Assembly (NCBI GenBank): GCA_031550205.1
Contig: JAVBOV010000011.1
Location: 1-48,675 of the forward strand
Length of the DNA: 48,675 nt
From: JAVBOV01 sp031550205
GTDB lineage: Bacteria > Pseudomonadota > Alphaproteobacteria > RF32 > CAG-239
Reading direction: 5' to 3'
Part shown: in pieces, positions 1 through 6,538 of the stretch
How positions within the stretch are numbered: position 1 is the stretch's first letter
How the letters are laid out: each line of letters begins with the position of its first letter
The notes under the pieces: model-generated
What the model was told of the DNA's origin: nothing
The model's database searches: none
Seen by the model: the letters and a program-made list of their open reading frames with translations, nothing else
Program-made: the position numbers and the translations under genes

Positions 1-661
1 CAAACACCAAGACTTAATCATCAATCCCATCCACTTGGGCTGCATCTACAATCATCTTGGCCAGTTATATGACTGCGCCGCCAAATATATGGATAAAAAA
101 CCGATAAACTATTATAAAGGCGCCATCACCTATTACCGCTACGCCCAAAAGTTTTTAAACAAATACAACTACCCGTATGATTACGGCTATATCTCATATA
201 AGCTGGCCAGACTGTTCTTTAACTTCTGGCGCCAAAAAGAAGACATTCAAGCCCTGCGCGATGCAGTCTTCCAGTTAAGAGAAGCGGAAAAAATTTATAC
301 CTATGCCATCTTTCCCGAATTTTGGGCAAACCTGCAGGGAAATTTGGGACATATGCTTGCCATTCTGGGCAACACCACCAAAAGCGGCGACATTTCCGAC
401 CTGGCCATCGCCAGCTATAAAAACCAGCAAAAGGTCATAACTGAAAGAAAAGACCCGCTGACTTGGGCGCGCATTCAGGAAAAAATCGGCGAAATATATC
501 TGCGCCAGGGCAAAGAAAACTTAGATAAAGACTTGTTAGAAGAGTCTTTGGAATATTTCCACGACGCCCTTTATATTTTTGAAAATATAGATTTAAAGGA
601 AGAAGTGGTCCTCCTGACCAAAAACATCGCCCGCGCCAGCCAACTGCTTAACCAAGTGTAA
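1..661 (+). CDS. TPR-like helical repeat protein, 3' part only
   Basis: The frame is open to the left edge (codons begin at base 2) and stops with TAA at 659-661, so only the C-terminal ~219 residues are visible. A TTG at 35 is an in-frame codon, not a likely start. The sequence is rich in paired amphipathic helices with Tyr/Ala/Leu spacing typical of tetratricopeptide repeats, for example around AIASYKNQQKVI and LEYFHDALYIFENI. TPR arrays generally mediate protein-protein contacts. No catalytic motif is visible and the partner cannot be inferred. A second helical protein of similar flavour lies at 33608-34306. Confidence 0.7.
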   Translation, partial: KHQDLIINPIHLGCIYNHLGQLYDCAAKYMDKKPINYYKGAITYYRYAQKFLNKYNYPYDYGYISYKLARLFFNFWRQKEDIQALRDAVFQLREAEKIYTYAIFPEFWANLQGNLGHMLAILGNTTKSGDISDLAIASYKNQQKVITERKDPLTWARIQEKIGEIYLRQGKENLDKDLLEESLEYFHDALYIFENIDLKEEVVLLTKNIARASQLLNQV

Positions 662-698
662 AACAAGCCCATCACAATATCATCTCAAACCCCAATAA

Positions 699-753
699 TG
701 TCATCTCGAGCTAAATCGCGACGTAGTGCAGCGAAGACGGATGTCGAGAGAAC
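699..753. repeat. GTCATCTCGAGC...GATGTCGAGAGA palindromic element, copy 1
   Basis: Imperfect palindrome between the TPR gene and the XRE gene. The ends GTCATCTCGAGC and GATGTCGAGAGA are nearly the same as in a second copy at 7360-7416, with a few substitutions inside. It is non-coding and could fold as an RNA or DNA hairpin. Confidence 0.75.
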
Positions 754-773
754 CAAGTCAAACATACAGCAAA

Positions 774-1034
774 TTACTCCACCGCATCAACCAGCTTCTC
801 AACCATTTTCAAAATATCTTTCTTAGAAACTTCCAGCGTCTTTAAAATTGTAATCATTTCCACAACGTCCAGCCTTCTATTGTACAATTCTATTTGTGCA
901 ATAACCGAACTGTATACACCAACTTTATCCGCAAGCACACGCTGAGTTATACCCTTTTTCATTCTTTCATAAATGATTTGGTCAATCAATTTGCGATATT
1001 CATCGCGAAAAATCGTTTTTTGCATCTTTTTCAT
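774..1034 (-). CDS. XRE-family (HTH_3) transcriptional regulator
   Basis: A small DNA-binding protein of 86 residues. The helix-turn-helix covers about residues 22-65 (YERMKKGITQRVLADKVGV... with SSVIAQIEL as recognition helix), as in Cro/CI-type repressors and antitoxin-like regulators. It is divergently transcribed from the PLD-type nuclease at 1095, with a 19 bp palindrome between them that is a plausible operator. No good Shine-Dalgarno sequence precedes the ATG at 1034, and the start codon lies at the foot of a hairpin (1033-1059). An ATG three codons further in is an alternative start. Repression of the neighbour and autoregulation are inferences from layout. Confidence 0.75.
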   Translation of the reverse strand: MKKMQKTIFRDEYRKLIDQIIYERMKKGITQRVLADKVGVYSSVIAQIELYNRRLDVVEMITILKTLEVSKKDILKMVEKLVDAVE

Positions 1035-1059
1035 CTTGCTTAGAAGATTAAAGCAAGAT
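1033..1059 (-). promoter_or_regulatory. Hairpin overlapping the XRE start codon
   Basis: Arms ATCTTGCTT (1033-1041) and AAGCAAGAT (1051-1059) are perfect 9-base complements around a 9-base loop. On the minus strand the second arm includes the first two bases of the ATG start codon, so the mRNA could mask its own start. The same bases overlap the predicted plus-strand promoter, so a DNA-level role is equally possible. Confidence 0.5.
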
Positions 1060-1064
1060 ATTGT
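1036..1064 (+). promoter_or_regulatory. Predicted sigma-70 promoter of the PLD nuclease gene
   Basis: TTGCTT (-35, 1036-1041), a 17-base spacer and TATTGT (-10, 1059-1064) precede the nuclease ATG at 1095. The transcription start would fall inside the palindrome at 1065-1083. Confidence 0.5.
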
Positions 1065-1083
1065 TACTTAGAAATTCTAAGTA
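1065..1083. promoter_or_regulatory. 19 bp palindromic operator candidate
   Basis: TACTTAGAAATTCTAAGTA is a perfect inverted repeat with 9-base arms and one central base. It sits just after the predicted -10 box of the nuclease gene and upstream of the divergent XRE gene. This is where a Cro/CI-like dimer would block transcription. Binding by the neighbouring regulator is inferred. Confidence 0.55.
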
Positions 1084-1094
1084 GTGACAACCCT

Positions 1095-1577
1095 ATGAAA
1101 TACATTTTACTCATATTGCTTTTCTGCCTGCAGCCCGCTCGTGCGGAAATACGCCCATACTTCTCGCCCTCGCCTGACTGCGAGCGTGAAATCATTCAAG
1201 AAATTAAAAACTCCAAAGCCGAAATTAAAATCGCCATCTACGCCTTAACCAACAAAAACATCATCAAAGCCTTGGAACAAGCTCACCAAAAAGGCGTTGT
1301 TTTGCAAATTATCGTTGATAAAACCCAAAGCCATAACCCTAATTCCGGTTATGAAATCTTAAAAAAGCAAGGCATAAACATCCAAAGACATAACAAATAT
1401 AAAATCGAACACAACAAATTTGCCGTCTTTGACAAACAAAAACTGGTAACCGGCAGCTATAACTGGACCGCGGGCGCCACCAAGCACAATTCCGAAAACT
1501 GCATATTTATCTCCAACCAACCCCAAACCATAAAAAAATACCTCCAACGCTTTGAGTTCTTGTGGAATAAGCATTAA
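1095..1577 (+). CDS. Secreted PLD-family endonuclease, single HKD motif
   Basis: The 160-residue protein begins with a signal peptide (MKYILLILLFCLQPARA). It carries one phospholipase-D motif, HNKFAVFD (HxKxxxxD), followed by LVTGSYNWT, with Asn/Glu in the ATKHNSEN stretch. One motif in a protein of this length is the pattern of the Nuc family of EDTA-resistant nucleases, which work as dimers forming one active site from two HKD motifs. Product location is probably periplasmic or extracellular. Such nucleases are often carried on mobile DNA, and this one has its own divergent XRE regulator. A lipid-hydrolysing role is less likely because the protein is short. Confidence 0.85.
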   Translation: MKYILLILLFCLQPARAEIRPYFSPSPDCEREIIQEIKNSKAEIKIAIYALTNKNIIKALEQAHQKGVVLQIIVDKTQSHNPNSGYEILKKQGINIQRHNKYKIEHNKFAVFDKQKLVTGSYNWTAGATKHNSENCIFISNQPQTIKKYLQRFEFLWNKH

Positions 1578-1582
1578 AAAAA

Positions 1583-1659
1583 TCTCCCCATTGATGGAGA
1601 AGGGTTGCTCTCATCCTTTCCCCCTCCCCCTTGATGGGGGAGGGTTGGGGTGGGGGTGG
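1583..1659. repeat. CCTCCCC-type palindromic repeat pair
   Basis: Two G/C-rich palindromes in tandem: CTCCCCATTGATGGAGAAGG and then CCCTCCCCCTTGATGGGGGA followed by GGGTTGGGG. This is the same family as the repeats near 12736, 12863, 15201, 23815, 40210 and 46202. It lies 3' of the nuclease gene. Confidence 0.7.
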
Positions 1660-1683
1660 TAAACCAACCATCCTTATAAAACC

Positions 1684-1713
1684 AAAAAAATCCACCAAAA
1701 GGTGGATTTTTTT
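1684..1713. terminator. Bidirectional intrinsic terminator (nuclease / tRNA-Gly)
   Basis: A 13 bp stem (AAAAAAATCCACC with GGTGGATTTTTTT) and an AAAA loop, with A and T tracts on both sides. It serves the plus-strand nuclease gene and lies 4 bases beyond the 3' end of the minus-strand tRNA. Confidence 0.85.
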
Positions 1714-1716
1714 AAT

Positions 1717-1791
1717 TGGAGCGGGTGAAGGGATTCGAACCCTCGACATCAACCTTGGCAAGGTTGCGCTCTACCCCTGAGCTACGCCCGC
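1717..1791 (-). tRNA. tRNA-Gly(GCC)
   Basis: The minus strand folds as a full cloverleaf: acceptor GCGGGCG / CACCCGC, D-stem GCTC/GAGC, anticodon stem CAACC/GGTTG with loop TTGCCAA (anticodon GCC), and T-arm GAGGG-TTCGAAT-CCCTT. Discriminator T and an encoded CCA follow. Positions 6 and 67 are C and A, so one acceptor pair is broken. Most alphaproteobacterial tRNA-Gly(GCC) genes have T at position 6. Confidence 0.95.
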
Positions 1792-1829
1792 AGTTAGTAG
1801 AACGGATATTAATTAACATCATCAACAAA

Positions 1830-1847
1830 AAAAAGCAAGAGCTTTTT
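1830..1847. terminator. Weak hairpin with A/T arms upstream of tRNA-Gly
   Basis: AAAAAGC-AAGA-GCTTTTT. It lies 5' of the tRNA on its strand. It could be a weak terminator of transcription crossing the repeat region, but the stem is mostly A/T. Confidence 0.3.
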
Positions 1848-1901
1848 ATCCAATTTTAAAATTTTTATTCCCAACAAACCCTCCATCCTTCCTCCTCCTT
1901 T

Positions 1902-2176
1902 CCTGCCTTAGTGTAGCTTTTTAGATTTTGTTTGCCCGTTTTGCGCCTTGCGACGAGCCTTTTTGCCGAGTTAAAAAGTAATATAGCCAAAGAACAATAA
2001 CAAAGACAGGCAAAAAATTGCGAGGAGAGCAAAGCGGGCATTACAAAATCTTAGAAAGCGGAACTCAGGCAGGAGCCTTTTGGTTACTTTTGGGCGTCAA
2101 AAGTAACAAGCCCCATGCAGATAATAGACTTGAAGAAAAATTCTGATGAGATTGCCGCGCTCCGCTCGCAATGACG
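1902..2176 (+). repeat. GTTACTTT-hairpin dispersed element, copy 1
   Basis: Begins CCTGCCTTAGTGTAGC, has a variable middle, then GGAGCCTTTTG, a perfect hairpin GTTACTTTTG-GGCGT-CAAAAGTAAC at 2083-2107, then ATGCAGATAATAGACT. It ends in a GATTGCC...CGCAATGACG tail. The other copies are at 14991, 23490, 39882 and 47028, all in the same orientation. It fills most of the 498 bp between tRNA-Gly and gtrA. I see no convincing gene in that gap. Confidence 0.85.
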
Positions 2177-2289
2177 TTATTTAAGACGTTTTCATCCTTT
2201 TTGCGTCATCAAAAAACATTCCCCCTTCACTCTTCCTTAACCACTTTCAGGTAATCATTAGTAAATAATAATATTTTAAAGGAAACCCC

Positions 2290-2796
2290 ATGGACATCCA
2301 AAAAACCTTCAGAAGCTGGTTCAAAAAAGAAAAAGCTCACGTTCGTTATTGGTTCTCGATTAATGAAAAAATCCGATTCGCCATCGTTGCCTCGGGCGAT
2401 ATGGTCATCAGATACCTTCTTTTCATCGCCCTGCACATGTTTTTCAAAACCCTGCATTACCAGACCACCCTCATTTTAATGTGGTTTTTATCCTCATTCA
2501 TTGCCTTTATGTCATATAAGCTTCTGGTTTTCCGCACCGAAGGCAACCATATCCGCGAATATTGCAAAAGCGTGCTCAATTGGACAATAAGTTATCTGAT
2601 AAATGCCGGAATCTTGCATCTGATGGTTGAAAACCTGCACCTCCATGTATACCTCTCTCAAGGTGCCGCCACGCTCATAATTCTGGTCATCAACTATTTT
2701 CTGTTCAAACACTTTGCTTTCAGAAAACACCTGACCAAGTGGCAAAAGTTCTTATTAATATTAGACGATATCAACGAAGCGGAGGAAAAGAAATGA
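2290..2796 (+). CDS. GtrA-like four-helix membrane protein
   Basis: The 168-residue protein has about four hydrophobic segments (roughly residues 35-60, 65-85, 95-115 and 122-142) and the family-typical ending NYFLFKHFAFRK. GtrA-family proteins are thought to help move undecaprenyl-linked sugars across the inner membrane for O-antigen or wall glycosylation, but many members are uncharacterised. AAAGGAAA precedes the ATG. The gene overlaps the nitroreductase start by ATGA, so the two are probably co-translated. Confidence 0.75.
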   Translation: MDIQKTFRSWFKKEKAHVRYWFSINEKIRFAIVASGDMVIRYLLFIALHMFFKTLHYQTTLILMWFLSSFIAFMSYKLLVFRTEGNHIREYCKSVLNWTISYLINAGILHLMVENLHLHVYLSQGAATLIILVINYFLFKHFAFRKHLTKWQKFLLILDDINEAEEKK

Positions 2797-3377
2797 ATTT
2801 AGACAAGAGACGTTCCATCTATGCCTTGGGCAGCAAAGAAGTTTTAAGCAAAGACAAAGTTGTTGAGATTGTTGAGCAAAGCGTCAAACACTGCCCAACC
2901 GCTTTTAACAGCCAGTCTTCTCGCGCTTTGGTGCTCTTTGGCAAGCACCATGAAAAATTTTGGAACATCGCCCTGGAAGCCTTAAAAAAAGTGACTCCTC
3001 CCGCCCGCTTTTCAGATACTGAAACCAAAATCAACACCTGTTTCAAAAGCGGCTATGGCACCGTTTTGTTTTTTGAAGATTTTGCAGTGATTGAAGGTTT
3101 GCAAAAACAGTTTCCGTTATATAAAGACAACTTTCCAAAATGGTCCGACCACGCCTCCGGCATGCTCCAGTTCGCAGTCTGGACCGGCCTGGCTGAAAAT
3201 AACGTCGGCGCCACCCTGCAGCACTATAGCCCACTGGTTGATGAAGCCGCCTACAAGGAATGGAACATCCCCAAAACCTGGAAACTAATCGCCCAAATGC
3301 CCTTCGGCTCTATAGAAAAACCCGCCGACAAAAAAGAGTTCTCCCCAATTAAGGATAGAGTAAAGGTTTTCAGATAA
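2793..3377 (+). CDS. Nitroreductase-family oxidoreductase (Frm2/Hbn1-like)
   Basis: A 194-residue flavoprotein-type nitroreductase. The N-terminal RRSIYALG motif supplies the usual FMN-phosphate-binding arginines. CPTAFNSQSSRALVLFG and the C-terminal IAQMPFGS match the small nitroreductases related to fungal Frm2/Hbn1. These enzymes use NAD(P)H and FMN; the physiological substrate cannot be read from sequence. The ATG at 2793 follows GAGGAAAAG and overlaps the gtrA stop as ATGA. An upstream TTG in gtrA is open in frame but has no such ribosome site. Confidence 0.8.
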   Translation: MNLDKRRSIYALGSKEVLSKDKVVEIVEQSVKHCPTAFNSQSSRALVLFGKHHEKFWNIALEALKKVTPPARFSDTETKINTCFKSGYGTVLFFEDFAVIEGLQKQFPLYKDNFPKWSDHASGMLQFAVWTGLAENNVGATLQHYSPLVDEAAYKEWNIPKTWKLIAQMPFGSIEKPADKKEFSPIKDRVKVFR

Positions 3378-3445
3378 CAGGTCTGCCTGGCACCCTGTCC
3401 GACGTAGCTCTGCAAAAGCGAAGTAGGAAGCCAGCAGACTACGGA

Positions 3446-3561
3446 ATGTCATCCTCGGGCTCTTGTCCTCCGTAGCCTTGGCGAAGGATGGATGACCCGA
3501 GTATCCAGCACCAATTTGCCATATTATTAAGCTGGATTGCTTCGTTACGCTCGCAATGACG
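3446..3561. repeat. GTCATCC / GGATTGC palindromic repeats
   Basis: Two elements lie back to back. GTCATCCTCGGGC...GGATGACCCGAG carries an internal CCGTAGCCTTGGCGAAGGA (also seen near 47071 and 47825), and CTGGATTGC...GCTCGCAATGACG follows. They are non-coding and lie between the nitroreductase gene and groEL. Confidence 0.65.
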
Positions 3562-3608
3562 TTAAAAAAACTCCCCCTCCGACTACCGACTACTGACCAC
3601 TGACTACC

Positions 3609-3638
3609 AAAAAAGGGCTCCCAAAGGAGCCCTTTTTT
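3609..3638. terminator. Bidirectional intrinsic terminator (nitroreductase / groEL)
   Basis: Perfect 13 bp stem AAAAAAGGGCTCC / GGAGCCCTTTTTT with a CAAA loop. It lies immediately after the groEL stop on the minus strand and downstream of the plus-strand nitroreductase gene. Confidence 0.95.
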
Positions 3639-3639
3639 C

Positions 3640-5283
3640 CTAATACATCCCCGGCATTCCACCGCCCGGAGCCGCATGTCCGCCGCAGCCGCAGCCTTCT
3701 TTTTGCGGAATATCGGTCACCATAGCCTCTGCCGTAATCAGCAAACTGCCGATAGATGCCGCATTTTGCAAAGCGGCGCGAACCACCTTGGTTGGGTCAA
3801 TAATGCCGGCCTTAACCATATCGGTATATTCTCCGGTCTGAGCATTATAACCAAAATTGGCGGCTTTGCTTTCCATCAGTTTTCCGGCCACAACCGCGCC
3901 GTCAACTCCGGCATTTTGGGCAATCTGACGAATTGGCGCCTGCAAAGCTTTGCGAATAATATCAATGCCCACCTTCTGGTCTTGATTCTCCGGTTTCAGC
4001 TTATCCAAAGCCTTGGTAGAGCACAACAAAGCCACACCACCGCCGGCCACCACGCCTTCTTTAACCGCAGCCTTGGTTGCGTGCATAGCATCTTCGATTC
4101 GGTCTTTCTTTTCCTTAACCTCAACCTCAGATGCTCCGCCAACCTTAATCACCGCCACACCGCCGGCAAGCTTAGCCAGCCTTTCCTGCAGTTTTTCACG
4201 GTCATAATCGGAAGTGGTTTCTTCAACCTGAACCTTAATCTGCTTAATGCGTCCTTCAATCAAATCCTTGGCGCCAAAACCGTTGATAATGGTGGTGTTG
4301 TCCTTGTCAATCTCCACGCGCTTGGCTGAACCCAGCATATCCAAAGCCACGTTCTCCAGCTTCATACCCAGCTCTTCGGCAATCACTTGCCCGCCGGTCA
4401 AAATGGCAATATCTTCCAAAATGGCTTTTCTGCGGTCGCCAAAGCCCGGAGCCTTAACCGCCACAACCTTAAGCCCGCCGCGCAAACGGTTAACCACCAA
4501 AGTTGCCAAAGCCTCGCCTTCAATATCCTCAGCCACAACCACCAAAGCACGTCCGGATTGCACCACGGCCTCCAAAACCGGAATCAGCGGCTGCAAATTG
4601 GTCAGCTTCTGGTCATATAACAAAATATAAGGGTTATCATATTCCACATTCATCTTGTCTGTATTGGTAATGAAATACGGAGACAAATACCCGCGGTCAA
4701 ACTGCATGCCCTCAACCACATCAAGCTCTGTTTCCAAGCCTTTGGCATCTTCAACCGTAATCACGCCGTCATTTCCGACCTTATCCATGGCCGATGCCAA
4801 ATATTCGCCGATTGTGCGGTCGCCGTTGGCAGAAATTGTGCCCACTTGAGCAATTTCTTCATTGGTCTTAATCTCTTTAGAGCGGGTTTTAATGTCTTCA
4901 ACCACGGCCTCAACCGCCATGTCAATCCCACGCTTCAAATCCATCGGGTTCATGCCGGCAGCAACAGCCTTACAGCCCTCAACAATAATCGCTTCGGCCA
5001 AAACCGTTGCGGTTGTGGTGCCGTCGCCGGCCTTGTCAGCGGTTTTCTGAGCCACTTCCTTAACCAGCTGCGCACCCATGTTTTCAAATCTGTCTTCCAG
5101 CTCAATCTCTTTGGCAACTGAAACGCCGTCCTTGGTAATCTTCGGCGCGCCATAAGACTTGTCCAAAACCACATTGCGGCCTTTCGGACCCAAAGTAACC
5201 TTAACCGCCTTGGCCAGCGTTTCCACGCCTTTTAACATTTTGGCTCTGGCATCAACGCCAAATTTAATATCTTTTGCGCTCAT
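3640..5283 (-). CDS. groEL: Chaperonin GroEL (Hsp60)
   Basis: A full-length 547-residue GroEL, the ATP-driven cytoplasmic folding chamber that works with GroES. Visible hallmarks are the N-terminus KDIKFGVDARAKMLKGV, the nucleotide-binding VTLGPKGRNVVLDKSYGAP and DGTTTATVLA. The late AGGGVALL segment and a C-terminal tail of Gly/Met residues ending PGGGMPGMY are also present. The tail has an unusual GCGCGGH stretch before the GGM end. It lies 5 bases after groES with ribosome site GAGGGATAA, and ends at a strong terminator. Confidence 0.98.
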   Translation of the reverse strand: MSAKDIKFGVDARAKMLKGVETLAKAVKVTLGPKGRNVVLDKSYGAPKITKDGVSVAKEIELEDRFENMGAQLVKEVAQKTADKAGDGTTTATVLAEAIIVEGCKAVAAGMNPMDLKRGIDMAVEAVVEDIKTRSKEIKTNEEIAQVGTISANGDRTIGEYLASAMDKVGNDGVITVEDAKGLETELDVVEGMQFDRGYLSPYFITNTDKMNVEYDNPYILLYDQKLTNLQPLIPVLEAVVQSGRALVVVAEDIEGEALATLVVNRLRGGLKVVAVKAPGFGDRRKAILEDIAILTGGQVIAEELGMKLENVALDMLGSAKRVEIDKDNTTIINGFGAKDLIEGRIKQIKVQVEETTSDYDREKLQERLAKLAGGVAVIKVGGASEVEVKEKKDRIEDAMHATKAAVKEGVVAGGGVALLCSTKALDKLKPENQDQKVGIDIIRKALQAPIRQIAQNAGVDGAVVAGKLMESKAANFGYNAQTGEYTDMVKAGIIDPTKVVRAALQNAASIGSLLITAEAMVTDIPQKEGCGCGGHAAPGGGMPGMY

Positions 5284-5288
5284 TTGTT

Positions 5289-5585
5289 TTATCCCTCTAT
5301 AATCGCTAAAATTTCAGATTCTTTAACAATAAGGCGGTCTTCGCCATTAACCTTAATCTCGGTTCCCGACCACTTGCCGAACAAAACCTTGTCGCCAACC
5401 TTAACGCTGAGCGGCGTAACCTTGCCGTTTTCGCCCAATGTTCCGGTTCCCACCGCCTCAATAATTCCTTCCGACGGTTTTTCCTTGGCCGTATCCGGAA
5501 TAATAATTCCTCCGGCAGTTTTGTTATTCTCCTCAAGTCTCTTCACCAAGACCCGATCATATAACGGTCTAATTTTCATAACCAC
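5289..5585 (-). CDS. groES: Co-chaperonin GroES (Hsp10)
   Basis: The 98-residue lid of the GroEL chamber. It has the conserved start KIRPLYDRVLVKRLEE, the mobile loop region KTAGGIIIPDTAKEKPSEG and VGDKVLFGKWSGTEIKVNGED, at usual family length. AAGGAGAAAAG precedes the ATG. It forms the classic groES-groEL operon, with a promoter at 5614-5642. Confidence 0.98.
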   Translation of the reverse strand: MVMKIRPLYDRVLVKRLEENNKTAGGIIIPDTAKEKPSEGIIEAVGTGTLGENGKVTPLSVKVGDKVLFGKWSGTEIKVNGEDRLIVKESEILAIIEG

Positions 5586-5613
5586 TTTTCTCCTTAATAT
5601 TTAACTACAGAAA

Positions 5614-5642
5614 TAATTAGGGAGTTAACTCCTCAAAGTCAA
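5614..5642 (-). promoter_or_regulatory. Predicted groES promoter with palindrome in its spacer
   Basis: On the minus strand TTGACT (5637-5642), a 17-base spacer and TAATTA (5614-5619), about 30 bases before the groES ATG. The spacer contains the 12-base palindrome GGAGTTAACTCC (5621-5632), a possible operator. The classical CIRCE operator (TTAGCACTC-N9-GAGTGCTAA) is not present. Confidence 0.6.
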
Positions 5643-5660
5643 CCCCCTAAACACAAAAGG

Positions 5661-5783
5661 AATTTGTTTTTAGGAGAGCAGATAGAAGCAATTTAAGAGT
5701 CGAGAAAATTTTAGCGTACACTTTAGTACGTGAATTTTCGAGAGCTCGCAAAATTGCGATTAGATGCCTCATAAAAACAAATT
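5661..5783. repeat. 123 bp imperfect palindrome
   Basis: Begins AATTTGTTTTTAGGAG and ends with the complement CTCATAAAAACAAATT. The arms pair imperfectly along ~58 bases, with GTAC...GTAC flanking a short centre. It fills the gap between the channel gene stop (5782-5784) and the groES promoter. It may act as terminator or RNA-stability element for the channel transcript. Confidence 0.75.
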
Positions 5784-6498
5784 AAAGCCTGTCTTTGGCC
5801 TCAAATCTCTTATTAACTATTTCAGCCACCACGCTCATCAGGAAGCTCACCACCACCAACAGCGATGTAAACAGGAAGGAAATAAAGAATATCCAGGAAT
5901 TGGGGAACAACACCATCACCGGCTTGGCAATGCTTGAATACCAGCCGTCAAGCGTAAACACGCGCAGCAGCGTCAAGGCCGATTCACCCAAATTTGAAAA
6001 CTCGATAAAGAATTTGCCGTAAAGCCACACGCCCATGATTGCAAACACATAAAAGAAAATGCACAAAACCAAAAGCATCGCCAAAAAGTTGGGCAGGAGC
6101 ATAATAAACACATTAATCATCTTGCGCAGACGCCCGAACTTGTCGACATATTTTAAAAGACGGAACAAACGAAAGGCTCGGAATATGATGAAATATCCAA
6201 AGAAAGATACTGAGGATATGCCAATTACAATCAAATCAAAGGTGTTCCAACCGTTTTTGAAAAACTTTGTGCCAAAGGCATAAAGCTTCATCAGCATTTC
6301 CACAATAAAAATTGCCATAAACAAGCGGTCTAAAACAAACAACTCACGGCCGATAAGGCTGTTTTTATCAAAATAAGTCATCAGACCTAAGGCAATTGCA
6401 TCCAAAAAAATCAGGTTCAAAATTAGCAAATCAAAGCTCTGACATTCAACCAGTTTTTTAACTTTTCTTTTGTCTTTTTCAAAAGTTTTGCTTGTCAT
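5782..6498 (-). CDS. Single-domain voltage-gated cation channel (BacNav-like)
   Basis: The 238-residue protein has the six-helix layout of bacterial voltage-gated sodium channels, which assemble as tetramers. S1-S3 span about residues 23-100. S4 (residues 106-121, FRAFRLFRLLKYVDKF) has R107, R110, R113 and K116 at every third position. The pore loop is LGESALTLLRVFTLDGWYS, and S6 spans about 203-226. The filter reads TLDGW, whereas NaChBac/NavAb have TLESW. The acidic Asp and following Gly recall calcium-permeable variants. K+-channel TVGYG is absent. The cytoplasmic tail after S6 is very short, so the usual C-terminal coiled coil is missing. AGAGGA precedes the ATG. The prepilin peptidase gene lies 40 bases upstream on the same strand. 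Confidence 0.88.
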   Translation of the reverse strand: MTSKTFEKDKRKVKKLVECQSFDLLILNLIFLDAIALGLMTYFDKNSLIGRELFVLDRLFMAIFIVEMLMKLYAFGTKFFKNGWNTFDLIVIGISSVSFFGYFIIFRAFRLFRLLKYVDKFGRLRKMINVFIMLLPNFLAMLLVLCIFFYVFAIMGVWLYGKFFIEFSNLGESALTLLRVFTLDGWYSSIAKPVMVLFPNSWIFFISFLFTSLLVVVSFLMSVVAEIVNKRFEAKDRL

Positions 6499-6538
6499 GG
6501 AAAAATCCTCTAAAGATTAAGATGAGCTTATTTTAGCC

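Noticed and set aside
1902..2176. CRISPR array
   Set aside because: Repeats are dispersed and palindromic, not regularly spaced short direct repeats with unique spacers; no cas genes are present.
3285..3677. 130-codon minus-strand open frame between groEL and the nitroreductase gene
   Set aside because: Covers a terminator and palindromic repeats; no ribosome site.
3676..4329. 217-codon open frame antisense to groEL
   Set aside because: Lies fully inside groEL on the other strand, has no ribosome site, and reads as a codon-bias shadow.
5586..5660. CIRCE (HrcA) operator upstream of groES
   Set aside because: Only a 12-base palindrome GGAGTTAACTCC is present; the TTAGCACTC-N9-GAGTGCTAA consensus is not.
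5782..6498. Potassium channel call
   Set aside because: No TVGYG filter; the pore reads TLDGW and S4/S5 pattern fits single-domain sodium/calcium channels.
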